64,000 nt of DNA from Epiperipatus broadwayi (taxonomy: Eukaryota > Onychophora > Udeonychophora > Euonychophora > Peripatidae): positions 188,001 to 252,000 of the forward strand of contig JAQFVV010006313.1 in assembly GCA_028023455.1 (NCBI GenBank), read 5' to 3'. Positions 24,519 through 36,953 of the stretch are shown in pieces. The notes beneath the pieces are model-generated. The model did not search any database. It saw only the letters and a list, made by a program, of their open reading frames with translations, and was not told where the DNA came from. Made by a program: the position numbers and the translations under genes. The first letter of the stretch is position 1, and every line of letters begins with the position of its first letter.

Positions 24519-25018
24519 NNNNNNNNNNNNNNNNNNNNNNNNNNNNNNNNNNNNNNNNNNNNNNNNNNNNNNNNNNNNNNNNNNNNNNNNNNNNNNNNNN
24601 NNNNNNNNNNNNNNNNNNNNNNNNNNNNNNNNNNNNNNNNNNNNNNNNNNNNNNNNNNNNNNNNNNNNNNNNNNNNNNNNNNNNNNNNNNNNNNNNNNNN
24701 NNNNNNNNNNNNNNNNNNNNNNNNNNNNNNNNNNNNNNNNNNNNNNNNNNNNNNNNNNNNNNNNNNNNNNNNNNNNNNNNNNNNNNNNNNNNNNNNNNNN
24801 NNNNNNNNNNNNNNNNNNNNNNNNNNNNNNNNNNNNNNNNNNNNNNNNNNNNNNNNNNNNNNNNNNNNNNNNNNNNNNNNNNNNNNNNNNNNNNNNNNNN
24901 NNNNNNNNNNNNNNNNNNNNNNNNNNNNNNNNNNNNNNNNNNNNNNNNNNNNNNNNNNNNNNNNNNNNNNNNNNNNNNNNNNNNNNNNNNNNNNNNNNNN
25001 NNNNNNNNNNNNNNNNNN
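24519..25018. other. Assembly gap (500 N)
   Basis: Exactly 500 N, probably a fixed-size scaffold gap rather than a measured distance. Open frames called across it are meaningless. Confidence 0.99.
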
Positions 25019-26865
25019 TATACATTATGTGCATATAGATGTATGAAACAAAACTACTTATAGGTACTACTGTATATATGTATTAACATAGTATTTAGAA
25101 TTAGATTTTAAAGATTTAAATTAGTGATGTTAAATTCAATTTTAATACCAAAAATGGTACTGATTTAGAGTGTGATGATGACCATTTTGAATTTTAAGAA
25201 TTGTCCAACATCACTGCTGACACATCAAGCAATAAATGACATTGTGTAATCTACATATAGTCACAATATAACCATTATTTAAAAAATTGCAATTTACATC
25301 CATAATTAAAACTTTATAGCACAAATTTATATATAACTATGCTTGATTAACCCACATGACTAAAATATACAAAGTATAAAAAATGGGAGAAACAAATAAA
25401 TTTTGAAATACAAGTTTATAATTTCTAAAATATAAATTTTAAATATTTAAATAGAAAAAGTAAAGGAAAAAATGACAAATATATTAATTAAAAGACCACA
25501 TTTTCAATAAACATAAAATTGGTCAAACCAAGCTCATAATTTTGAAATACTAAAGGCTTATAACTTCTAAATATGAATTTTATTCAAATATAAGCCTATA
25601 ATGACATTGAAATAATATAGATGTAAAAATGAAGAAACAACTGCTGAAGTCATATTAATTCTACAAGTAATAATAAATCACATTTATCTTAACATTAACC
25701 TATAGTAAAGAATATTAATTTTACAATTAATATAAAATTAATAAATCAGATTTTTATCTTACCAAAGTGAGTACTGTTGCATGCCTTATTTCTGACAAAG
25801 TGTAAGGATCTCATGTGATCAGTATGGATCTGATATTCACATCAGGAAATCAAATGTGGACAATGCTATTATTATCTTCATTTTTTCTGACTACATAGAA
25901 GCATGCAACATCAGAGTTTCTTTCTGGCAAGAAAAAGTTCAGTTAATTGTAAAATTAATATGCTTTACTTCATATGGTTATGGACATATATTGTAATAAA
26001 ATTTGTACTTTAAAACTTATAAGCTTTTAGTTTTCCAAAATTATAAGCTGGTTATGATCGATTTAATGTTATTCCCACAAGTTGGTATAAACATATATTG
26101 TAATAAAATTTGTAATGTAGATGTTACATGTTTTAGTATTTTGAAATCATAAACTTGCCTTGATCAGACTTCCACATTTTGGGTTATACCTTTTATTGTC
26201 AAAAATATCCTTTACCCTCCCTGCCTACTTCAGCACTTTGTGCCATCATTGTTGTAATAAAGCCTTTCAAATGTCAGATCATGAGTGAAGGTCACATTTG
26301 ATGGTTTTCATAACTAGATTATTTTGACAGAATATGGAAGATATATAAGTATTTAAGATTCATAGAAATAGCATTCCATTCTTATATTATTCTTCATTTA
26401 TTATTTTTGTTTGATGAATAATTTATTTTAAGACAAAATATTATGAATTAATTGGACAAATTTGATTAAAGTGTCGGATTTTCTCACAAATATTTTATTT
26501 TGCTAATTAACACTTGGACTTGTTTTTTTATCTAGCATAAATTTCACATACTTTGTAAATTCGCCATACTTTTTAAAAAAAAAAAAAACAATCTTAAATA
26601 TTAGCTGAGAATTTGAATATAAACTAATTATAGACAAATCATTAATTATTCTTAAAATGAAAATAAAAAAAAACTTAAATTGTTTGTTTGTGAACATTTC
26701 GAATCTTAAAAAAATTATTGAATGGTGTTAGTAAATATTTGAATAATAATATTTAAAATACTTTAAATAATTTCAAGATCAACATATCTATCAACATTTT
26801 AGCAAAATTTCCAGAAATACTGAAGAAAAGAACTTTATTTTTTATTGTTTTAAACAATGGGTATT
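25019..26865. repeat. AT-rich DNA with diverged internal repeats
   Basis: No gene. Phrases from 25150-25440 (accattt..., cataattaaaac, gcttgattaacccacatgac) recur in diverged form at 26960-27100. The phrase ctcataattttgaaatact (25525) recurs inverted near 26130. Together these suggest old copies of the repeat family described at 26870-28965. Confidence 0.45.
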
Positions 26866-26869
26866 AGTT

Positions 26870-28965
26870 CAGTATGTGTTCTCCAACATTTTGCTTTCTA
26901 AGGGAAGCTCCAAACCTTCTTCTGACACAACCAAGCAGTAAAAAGTCAAACCAACAAAGGGGTTTGCGATAGGTAGTGCTTCAATTATTTTGACCATGTA
27001 TTAAAAAATCGCAATGTCCATTAATGATTAAAACATAAGCACACATTTGTATCACTATGCTAGATCAAATCACATGACCAAAAGATCAAAGTATGGCAAA
27101 TGTTCTATTATCGAAAATACACTGATCAAAAGATCAACTTAAGGCCATAACCATGTGTTAAAATATTAAAAAGTAAACATGCAAATTTTGCAGACTATTT
27201 ATTAATAAAAAAAAAAAATTCACTCATCTAAAAGTCTAAATATCAAGGATATTTAAACTTAGAATATGACCAATAAATAAAAAAACCGCCACCATAATTA
27301 CATGATTAAAATGTTAAATTATGATGGCAATCAAATATGAAAAAATGATGTAAAAAAAAAAAAAAAATAGAAAAAAACTCAAAATTTCAGAAAGTACTTT
27401 TAACCAAAAGTAAATATATCAATAGGAGAAGGGGAGAGATGATTCAACAGTGTAATCCTGTGAACAAAATATCAAATTATTATGCAAATATAAAAAAAAT
27501 GAGCACAAAGTATAATTACAAAAGCGAATATATCAATGCTAAAATTAATTTACCAGTGGAAAAAAAAAGTCAATGGACTTAAAATGTTCTTATGGCTATA
27601 AAATAAAATTTGATTAAAACTATTTATTGTATAATAACCATTTCAAATAGTTTAGGAAATATTTGAAAAAAAAAAATACTATCATTTATTATTATGGTCA
27701 TTAATTATTAAATAAATATGTTATCCGTAATTCTCACACAATAAAATATTGTGGAAATTTTGTTATTCATAAAAAAAAAAACTTTTAATTGAGTAAAATT
27801 TCAAAAACAACGATTAAAAAACCAAGTTATTATTATGAGACATAAATTGCGAATAAAAACAAAAGAAGAAAAATATATTGCATATTACTTGAACCTTGCA
27901 ATGTTATTTTCAATGACTAAACACGTGTGAAAGTTAAGTAAGAGCATGAAACTAAAGAGATTACATGATTGTGTCCAAGAATTCAGTTTTGACGTAATTG
28001 TCTTGGTCAAACTTTCTTTTCAAGGGATAATGAACATAAAAAAGTAAGGGGGGGGGGAGATATCATTCTTTTGTTTGACCCATGGATTCGTACAAATATT
28101 AGCTAACTCTTAATAATTATTTATCGATCAATATTTTACTTGCTTCTCCATTTATTTATCAATCTATTTATTATTTAACTAGTCTATTTTTTAAAAAATC
28201 TATTTACTATTCACCTGTCTCTTTTTCTGTTTATCGAGAAACCCATTTATCTCTCTTTTAGTTGTCTCTCTGTCTGTTTATTTATTTACTGTCACTCTAT
28301 TTGTTTATCTATCTACCTCTCTCTCTCTCTCTCTCATTTCTCTGGTTTTTCAGCTATATAATTATTTAGATATCCAGGTGTCCATTTAATTATCTAGCCA
28401 ATTACCTATCCAATATCTATTTATTTATCTGTATATCTATTTATCTATTTACTTATCCAATTTATCTATGCTTTATTCTTTTTATTCATCCATCCATCCA
28501 TTTGATTACCTATCCATCTATTCACCCAGAATTCATCATCTATATTCATTTATCTAATTCATTTATCTATCTATTCATACAACAATCCATCAATTCTATT
28601 CATTGATTAACCATTTATTTATTTATGCATCTATCCATGATCTATCTGTTCATCCATTTTTCTATCTATTTATCTGGGTTTCTATCTACCTATCTGTATT
28701 TGTTTTTTCTACCTATTCATTTATATTTGCATCCAACCTTACTCTTAATTATCTGGTCTGTGACCAAAAAATCTGGAAAAGCTGCCATGATTTTTGCCTG
28801 ACATTTGGGGTCTGTTCAAAATGAGATTATATCTTAAAATAGCTACAAGGATATTTGATAGTAGAGGTAACCATTATACTGGTGCTGATTTAAGAATCCC
28901 AGCAATATTACACAAGGTTTTATTGACCTGAGTGTCCACAAGATTAGTATGAGTATATTAACTGT
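26870..28965. repeat. Large inverted duplication, left arm
   Basis: In reverse complement this follows 42918-45910 for about 2 kb with many indels. Diagnostic shared phrases include ggagaacac, tttgatcttttggtca, accatttcaaatagttta, gacccatggattcgtac and ccacaagattagtatg (28950). It holds A-rich runs, a G-run at 28048-28056, degenerate CTAT repeats (28140-28720) and a short unique module (28720-28830). No gene is seen. Confidence 0.7.
28720..28830 (+). repeat. CTAT-minisatellite-linked module, copy 1
   Basis: A non-microsatellite segment (tttttgcctgacatttggggtctg core) that follows degenerate CTAT repeats. Related copies lie at about 41110-41190 (+) and 42965-43080 (-). The translated readings DFCLTFG here and DFCLKFE on the 43 kb copy are similar, but this may reflect only shared DNA. 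Confidence 0.55.
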
Positions 28966-29106
28966 CTCTTTAACTGTTAATCAATAGACCCATATATCTC
29001 CTATTTAGTAGTCTTTCTTTTTATCTATCTACCAGTGACCTATTCACTACCTATTTATCTGTATATCCATCTATCTATTCATCTATATGTCTATTCCTCA
29101 ATCTAT

Positions 29107-29107
<1 letters not shown>

Positions 29108-29204
<97 letters not shown>
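29108..29204. repeat. (TA)n microsatellite
   Basis: About 48 TA units with one GT interruption, ending at tcgtgccc. Confidence 0.95.
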
Positions 29205-29209
29205 CGTGC

Positions 29210-32200
29210 CCTTGTCTGTAGGTCATAATAAGGTAGAAAGGTCAATTACTAAAAAATTTTAAATTTTAAGTTATATTTGTATGATATATAAATAATAGTA
29301 GGATAATTAAATTGTATAGTACAATTTAAAGCTGAAAATACCTGGTATATAAAAATGTAATAGATTATTTTAAAGTAAAACAGTTAAATAAAGCTTAATT
29401 ATATTCTTGCTTATGGTTGTAAAAGCTGGCCATATAAAATAATACAGCTATAAATAGTTAAAAGTATATTAATAATTCGAGTATAATATTTTAAAACTAA
29501 TAAATTAAATAAATGCTAGATGTAGTGTTATAATTATATTTAATGATCAAAATTAATAGAGTATATTTAAAAAAAACTTTAGGATGATGAGAATTATATT
29601 TAGTTCTACATTTTTAAATTATTTTCCAAATTTTTATAAAATATATCAGTTTTGGTAATTTAGACCGAGACGTAAATAAAAAATCATTTGATAAAGTTAG
29701 TAAACACGTGACTGTATATTATATACCTTCACACACACGCTTGTTAAAATAATAATAAAGTTTGTGAATTTGAAACTAAATGTGATTGCCATCGATCCTT
29801 AAAGTAAAAGTTGAAATATTAAATATTGTTTTAATAATTGTTTTTAAAGTAAATAATTTTGATAAAACTATAATTGAATTTAAAAATATAGTCTAAATAA
29901 TAATTAAGACATGACGTCATCAATTCTTTATTTTAAAAGTTTAGTCTGTTATAAAACTAAAATGTGTAAATCTGTTCACGCTAAAAAGTCAATAACCAAT
30001 CAACGGGGGTAATTTAGCAGACAAAAATATAAGAATTAGACAAAGCGGGAGAGGGAGAAGCAATGTGTAAGTGAAAGAGAAAGTAATATATTTTTTTTAG
30101 CTGATAACACCGTAGTTTGAAAAGTGATATAAATTTAAAATTTTGTATTTATTTTAAAAGTTCTTTTGTAACATATAATATATTTTGACTGCCTCGACAT
30201 GGATTGCTAATTTTAAAAGTTATCTTACCAGGGAATTTTATTCAAGTTTAACCAAAACCGTACAGTAAAATGGAAGTACAAGGAAAAATACCTAAAAATA
30301 TTGCTAAGGGAAAAATATTTGGAAAATGTCTTAATACAGCTTTATTTATGCTCAACCAGAAACTTAGTATTATAACTCAGAGAAATATAATTGGGACGCT
30401 ATATGAAAACTTAAAAGAGAAGTTACTTGCCGTCAGGAAAAAATTATGACGCATAATTTTATAAGGCTACTTTGAAGTTATTTTATTCTTCTCTATGGAA
30501 AAAATTAATATGTGTTTTTTATTATAAAGAAAATTATGTAAAGTATAATGAAAAAAGAATGTTTATCTTTTAAAAAGAGACAGTATAAGAATATAGTACC
30601 AGAATTTTAAATAAAGAAAAAAGTAATAGAATAATATGAAAGAGTTATTATGTTTTATAGAAAAGGAGCCGAAAAACTTTATCTAATCAGAAGAAATATT
30701 ACAAAGTATTCAATGGAAGAAATGCTTGATTTTAAAAAATATAAAATTAAATTACTAAATGAAAATGGATCCATGGAAATAGAAAATTTTTATTAAATAT
30801 TTAAATAAATGTACCTAGAAGATGCATCGGAAAAGTCACGCAGGAAAATATTAGCAGAAAATATTAGAGGAGAATATGGAGACGTTTTTCTTTACAGGAT
30901 TAATTGATATCAAGAATTAATAATAGTATTAAATATTGTGAAAACCAAGGATTGTCATCTATGAATATTTATTAAACAGAGTAATAATTGTTTTGCCTTA
31001 AAATAGAACATTAAGTGACTGAAGAAGAAATAATATATTTTTTTTTTTAGCTTTAATATGAACGGTTCAAGCAAGTTTGATGGAGAAGTACCGTAAATAT
31101 AGTTTAAATATTTTACTAATTATTTTAAATATAAAATGTTATGTAAGATTAGGGAAAACATATAAACATAAATTTAGTAATATTAAAAAATTAAATATAA
31201 TAGCTTAATAGAATGAAAGAAATATTGTTTTAAAAATAAAATGTATGTATGGAAGTCTTATATCTACAAGAATCAATGGGATGGTGAAGCCTACAGAACG
31301 CGATCGAGAAGATAAAGATCGTTTTGGTAATTTTGATATTTATTTATAATGCATAATGTATTTTTTTTAGATCGTCTATTGATTAAGAATGATGTGTGAA
31401 AGTTTAAATTATATGTACACATTTTATACAACATTGCAAAACATATTATGAGATAGGAGTAATTCTGAATATGCATGCAATAAGTTATTTAAAGTATAAT
31501 TAATAATATAATTTAACAGAACAATTGTGTGATTCTTTTGAACTTTCATGTTGTAAAGTATTCAGATATTTTAAAATAGTTTGTATATGATAAAATATAC
31601 GAGGAAAGTAGTAAAAAGATTTTCTTAAAGAACAGTGGAATAGTTTTGAAATAAATGAATTTTATTATTGTTAGAAATGCAGATAGGAATTTGTCGATGT
31701 ACCGTATAGAAAAATCTTTGAGAAATAAGATCGGATAGTGACTTGGTAGTACTAGTGGAGAGGAAACCAAGATGATGTTTTTGTTAAGAAATAGGAAAAA
31801 TAAAGTATTTGGATCAGATTTAGTTTGTGTGAATTCAGTATAGTTAACTAAGTCCTATGACTGAACACATATAGTTTGGACAGTGTTTTTTGCGTATCTT
31901 TAAACTTTTTGATGTTATAATAAAGCTGGGGAAATAGCTTTAGCATCACTCCTATAATAGAGGTTGGTAGACAGATAAAGGTCACTCCTCTATAGTGTTT
32001 TAAAAATTCACTGTGCCATTATTGTCAAGGTTTATGATGAGTAATATTCTAGTTATATTTTAATCCTAGGCATCTATCTTCGCTATCCTTATTTCGCGAA
32101 TCTGCATCGTCAGAAAGATATATTCAAAGAAATAATGAATAAAATAGAACTGAAGATATGTTATCGTTTATGTAAGAATAGTTTATTTACTGGAATGTAT

Positions 32201-33835
32201 AGAACTGTGTAACTTTAAATTTGAAAGTCCAAAATATCATAAAGAGAGAAAGAATCATATAATACAGTTTAAAATTAATTCGGAAATGAATATAAGATTT
32301 TTTTTAAAGGAGAAATCTAAACAAAGTTTTTTTTAAAAAGTGATAATAAAATTTGAATGTTTTAAATAATATTTTTAGAAAATAAATATTGCATATTTAT
32401 TAAGAAAATAATTCAATAGTGTGTAATAAATATATACGTGTGCATGGTATGTTAATGGTTGTAATTATATCATCCTAAGTAAGGCTTAATTGAGAATATT
32501 AGACTTAATAAACATCGGATAATGAACAATAAAACCTAATATCGAATGTATAAGAATGTTTTTTTTGAATTTGTAGGATTCCATACAACTAATATAAAAC
32601 TAGAATTTTATTGTTTTTGTAGAATGTTTACTACGAATGTAAATTTGTAAAAATATAATTTTAATAATAGTAAGGATACAAAGTGTTAATGATAATCCGA
32701 TAAGAAATTCATTTTGTAACAAGTTAACCATAATAAGAAATCCAATAATAATAATACTGTATTTTCTTAAGCATTTAAAAGATAAGAGTTAACTAGGAAA
32801 AATAAATAGAAGTTTGATTTTCATTTTTTTTATAAACTAGGAAACTAAGTTGTAATAGGAGAGTAAGGATATCCAATGTACATAATGTAAAATATTGTTA
32901 TTTGTTTATGTTATTAATAAACTTTGTTGTAAATTTATTTTAAAGTTTTGTGTCCTCATTGTTATTTCTCCACATGGATGCATGATATCACAATACATTT
33001 ATAATTGAAACAGACATATAGTTTTTGCACAAATAGGTAAACATAAAAGTGTTATAATAATTTTGAAAATTTATTGGTATGTTAAAATTAAAAGATCATA
33101 ATTTTATATTATTTACTGGTCATAAGTTGGTTGCCACGATATTACATTAAATTATATGCTAATGTTACCACACGTATTCTGTTGTCAGCTTATTAAAATA
33201 CTACCACATATGTATTTATTTATTTCATTTATGAAGAAATAAGATTATATTATATTATTGTTGTTATTATTATTATTTATTATTGTTAATTGCTGTGTAG
33301 TGAATTATGACATAAAATTCCCTTCTCATAGTTTACTACCGTAATTTTAAATCAGTTAGAAGACCATTTATGAACCTGAGATTTTATTTATTTTATTTAT
33401 TTTCTTTATTTTATTTAATTGAGCTAGATTATTATTATAAAGAATATTAAGATATGATTATTATTTTAACCGTAGTGAAAAGAGATTAGAAAGTCGTAAG
33501 AATACTATGAGTTAGTTATTTGGTATAGTAAAAAGGAGAATAGTGTTCTTATGCCATTGAGATAGTATCGTGTGGATAATATCTCAATGTAGTCTATCTC
33601 GTTCCCCGTATCATCACTCCATGTCTCATGAAAATAGTAAATATTTGTTAATTCATTTTAAAAATTGAACCGTATTTGTATTTTTAAAAATTAGAGCTAG
33701 TAATCATTTTTTAATTAATGCTGAATATTTCATTTATTTATTTGGTAACTGAGCTAGAACCCGGAATTTTAAACATTAAACAATATATATAAATTTTGGA
33801 CGATGATCGTGCGGAGGGGGAGGTTAGAATATATA
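29210..33835. other. AT-rich region with scattered CpG, no confirmed gene
   Basis: 4.6 kb without a long ORF. It keeps CpG words in several places (30001-30065, 31296-31322, 32085-32112, 33797-33815), unlike the surrounding AT-rich sequence. A donor-like GTAAGT lies at 30067, acceptor-like tttttttag at about 30101 and 31050, and an AATAAA at about 32916. These could belong to a long LTR-type element or to a decayed gene; nothing decides it. Confidence 0.4.
30270..30449 (+). CDS. Small hypothetical ORF, 59 residues
   Basis: ATG at 30270 to TGA at 30449. The peptide begins MEVQGKIPKNIAKGKIFGK, is basic, and has a short hydrophobic stretch (LNTALFML) followed by a Lys/Glu-rich end. It has no recognised domain. 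It follows an acceptor-like T-tract and lies in a CpG-bearing patch, which is the only reason to list it. A second short frame (48 residues, 30650-30796, starting MFYRKGAEKLYLIRRN) follows 200 bases on. Both could be chance frames. Confidence 0.15.
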   Translation: MEVQGKIPKNIAKGKIFGKCLNTALFMLNQKLSIITQRNIIGTLYENLKEKLLAVRKKL

Positions 33836-33840
33836 TATAT

Positions 33841-34433
33841 ATTGTAATTATAAATGAAATAATAAATTTAATGGTTTACAAACTATTACAAACAATCTTT
33901 AAATCCACAGAAGTACTTTCAGTGAATTTCTTCAACCTGCCTCAACTACCATCGAATTCAAAATCAAAAGTGGAAGCAAACGTCATCACTTCAAAATCCA
34001 CAAATCTCATATTTTAATGTTAGCAGCTTGTTGATTTATTAAATGCATTTTATTCCTGTTTATAAAAATAATGGTGATTTAATATCTCCTTCGGTTTTCT
34101 TTGATCATGAAAAAACATGCAAATATAAATTTAAATTTGATTTTGAAAATGTAAAAATTCTTCATGAAGAGAGAAACCATTGTAAAAGGAAAAATAACAA
34201 GACAATTTTTATAAACAGGAATAAAATGCATTTAATAAATCAACAAGCTGCTAACATTAAAATACGAGATTTGTGGAATTTGAAGTGATGACGTTTGCTT
34301 CTGCTTTTGATTTTGAATTTAATGGCAGTTGAGGCAGGTTGAAGAAAATCACCGAATGTATTTCTGCAGATTTAAGGATTGTCTGTAATAGTTTGTAAAC
34401 TGTTAAATTTATTATTTCATTTATAATTACAAT
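33841..34433. repeat. Fold-back element with 229 bp arms
   Basis: Arms 33841-34069 and 34205-34433 are inverted copies of equal length (by eye around 90% identical), joined by a 135-base loop. The outer ends read attgtaattataaatgaaat and its complement; the inner ends meet at cctgtttataaaaat / atttttataaacagg. The loop has no recognised coding content. It could be a fold-back transposon or the paired arms of a deleted element. Confidence 0.8.
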
Positions 34434-34454
34434 TTTGTTTTTAATTAACAGAGA

Positions 34455-34457
<3 letters not shown>

Positions 34458-34513
<56 letters not shown>
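34458..34513. repeat. (TA)n(TG)n compound microsatellite
   Basis: TA tract followed by about 10 TG units, lying exactly between the two fold-back elements. Confidence 0.9.
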
Positions 34514-34514
<1 letters not shown>

Positions 34515-35262
34515 CATATTATTATTACTATTTGTGGGATATTCTGTGTAGTGAAAAAGCTAAAGCTGATGTTTCAGTACAATATCAAGTACCTTCCTCA
34601 GAGCGTCCTCTTTCTCAAATCATAAGAATGCATGTGAGATTTAAAATCGTTTTTATTGTTTTCTTTCTCCTCATATTTAAATTCTATTGGTTGAGAAGTT
34701 TTAAAACTTATTTTCTCTTCCAATAGCTTCTTCCAAATGTTGTTAATCTTCTTTAATTCACACCTTTTCATTTATGTTTCTGGGCCTTTTAAAAATCTCT
34801 ATAGCTTATCTTAGCAATCTCTGATCATATTGTTGAATTTTTGCTAAAATATTTGTTTTTTCAAAATTGATATCATGATTTGTTAATTTTATATGAGAAT
34901 AAATAGCTGATGAATTGGATTTTTCTCTCACTGAAAGAATGTGTTCTTCCTTTCTAATATTTATTCTAGGATAGAGATTTTTAAAAGGCCCAAGAGCATA
35001 AATGAAAGGTGTGAATTAAAGAAGATTAACAACATTTGGAAGAAGCTATTGGAAGAGAAAATAAATTTTAAAACTTCTCAACCAATAGAATTTAAATATG
35101 AGGTAAAAGAAAACGATAAAAACGATTTTAAATCTCATGTGCATTCTTATGATTTGAGAAAGAGGATGCTCTGAGGAAGGTACTTGATATTGTACTGAAA
35201 CGTCAGCATTTAGCTTTTTCACCACACGGAATATCCCGCAAATAGTAATAATAATATGACAT
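34512..35262. mobile_element. Fold-back of PLE-type terminal arms
   Basis: Arms 34512-34802 and 34971-35262 are inverted copies (about 290 bp, by eye above 90% identical) around a 168-base loop. On the + strand the right arm holds CTCTGAGGAAGGTAC, an 8-base loop, then GTACTGAAACGTCAGC at 35169-35207. This arrangement (CTGANGA, short stem, GAAAC) is like the one in the 50.4 kb PLE arms. Hammerhead ribozyme motifs are known from PLE terminal repeats. The 77-codon + frame at 34941-35174 (Lys/Glu-rich) lies in the right arm and is not recognised. I read it as a PLE reduced to its inverted arms. Confidence 0.6.
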
Positions 35263-35312
35263 CTTTTATCCGTGAAAATATTAGAATTAATATATATATA
35301 TATATATATATA

Positions 35313-36927
35313 TTGTGCCGGTCAAAATCGTGTATTCATTCAACAAGACCAATAATCCAAGCAAAAGTACCTTGAATCCAACCATGTACAATATGTCAGG
35401 GCAAGGATGAATCCTAACCTATTTGCCTAAACTGCTGCCTCTCTGACTAATGGATAACGTTTGTGATGACACTAGCAGTGCTTGGTTTTTATTCTGTCCC
35501 AGCTGGAGGTCATGGTTCACATAGAGACTCAAAATAAAAAGGGGGTTTATATGGAAAACCAATGATTTAGTAGATTCTGACAATTGCAGAGTGGTACAGA
35601 TATGATTTGGTTGATTAGTAATGGTTTGAACCATAATAATGATAATTCTTTCTGGCAACATTATAAAGAATAGAATTTAAATCAAAGAAATATTTAAACA
35701 AATAGAGTAATGAACCTTAGAGATTGGGAGTGATGACAAACTAAGCTTATTTAAATAACAATATTAGAGGAATTTATTAAAGAATTTAGTACAAAATAAG
35801 TCGAGTCTTTGTTTATACAACTTGGTTATTTTATTATTTAATTTGTTTTGATGCAGCTTTGACAAACAATATAAAAGTTTGTTAATTGGTCGGCCAAAAC
35901 CAATTAGCAATAAAATATTATTAGCCCTGTTCAAGACAAATAAATATTTTTATATATATTAAAACATATGAAAGTGTACATTTAAAACATTATTACATTT
36001 ATAATCATTTGCATATAATGAGTGTGGGAAGCAAAATAATTCTTAAATAAATAATTGACAATTGTACAGTCAAATTTAATTAATTAATTATTTGTTTGTG
36101 AAGGACGTGCCATCATGGCAGAGAGCATTGCAGGATTGCTACATAAAGCTATAAAATGATGATGATGAGGAGGGCAGTATGCTATTGCAAATTACAACAA
36201 AAGAAATGAGGTTTGCTATGAACCTCTGGGTGGCTTTGCTAAAGAAGTTCCTAATATGTACAGGAGATAAGAGAAATGCTAGCCCTCCAGCTAAAGCATG
36301 TCTATAAATAATCATGATAATATTTCGATGTGTATATACATTTTAATGACAATGCTCGAAAAATCCCCTGGTATGAACCATGTCTACTTTGGGGGAGAGT
36401 GAGAGATTGGACTGGTCAGATTCTGAAGGTCCTAAGAAGTTTGTAGCAAAGCAAGAATAGCCATAATAAAGAAATGGTGGTAACTATAAATACACAATGC
36501 CCTCGACGTATATATATAAAATAATGTATCACTAACAAAATAATGAATCCTGATTCAAATCATTTGCTCCCTGACATAATGTAAAGTCCTAGAAACATTA
36601 GGTCATTAATGAAGGAATAGTAAATTATATTACAGCAAGAATTAAAACTAAATATAAAATTGCTTTCCCACTCACACGGAAGATTACAAAATAGGACTTG
36701 TCTTTCATTAACACAGACGGGCATTAAATATCAAACTAATAAATTGTAAATCATACTTTTAATATTTTCTGACAAATAAAATATATGTATGAAATATATA
36801 TACTGATAAAATTCTATGATATTTTTACTCAATTGATTCACGAAAATTATTTATTCTTTCAGAAATGATTACAGGGCTATTTAAATTGAAGGTAACAGTA
36901 AGATATTTTTAAAATAAATCATTCAAA
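35313..36927. other. Unassigned sequence with higher-GC patches
   Basis: Two patches (35320-35650 and 36100-36430) are less AT-rich than their surroundings and read like old interspersed repeats or exon-like debris. Examples are gaacctctgggtggctttgc and the gatgatgatgagg run. No frame is convincing; the 80-codon minus frame at 35419-35661 has no motif. The left end, next to a short (TA)n, reads TTGTGCC. Confidence 0.35.
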
Positions 36928-36953
36928 ATATATATATATATATATATATATAT
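36928..36953. repeat. (TA)n flanking LTR-like element
   Basis: About 13 TA units ending exactly at the TGTAACGA terminus. A shorter TA run (39184-39197) lies on the other side of the element. Confidence 0.9.

Noticed and set aside
24489-25038. Two ~180-codon open frames across the N run
   Set aside because: They consist of N; no sequence information exists there.
28048-28057. G-quadruplex
   Set aside because: A single G-run of about nine; no further G-tracts nearby to form a quadruplex.
31261-31345. Peptide reading containing KPTERDREDKDRFGN, reminiscent of calcium-binding repeats
   Set aside because: Too short, no flanking domain and no splice support; probably chance.
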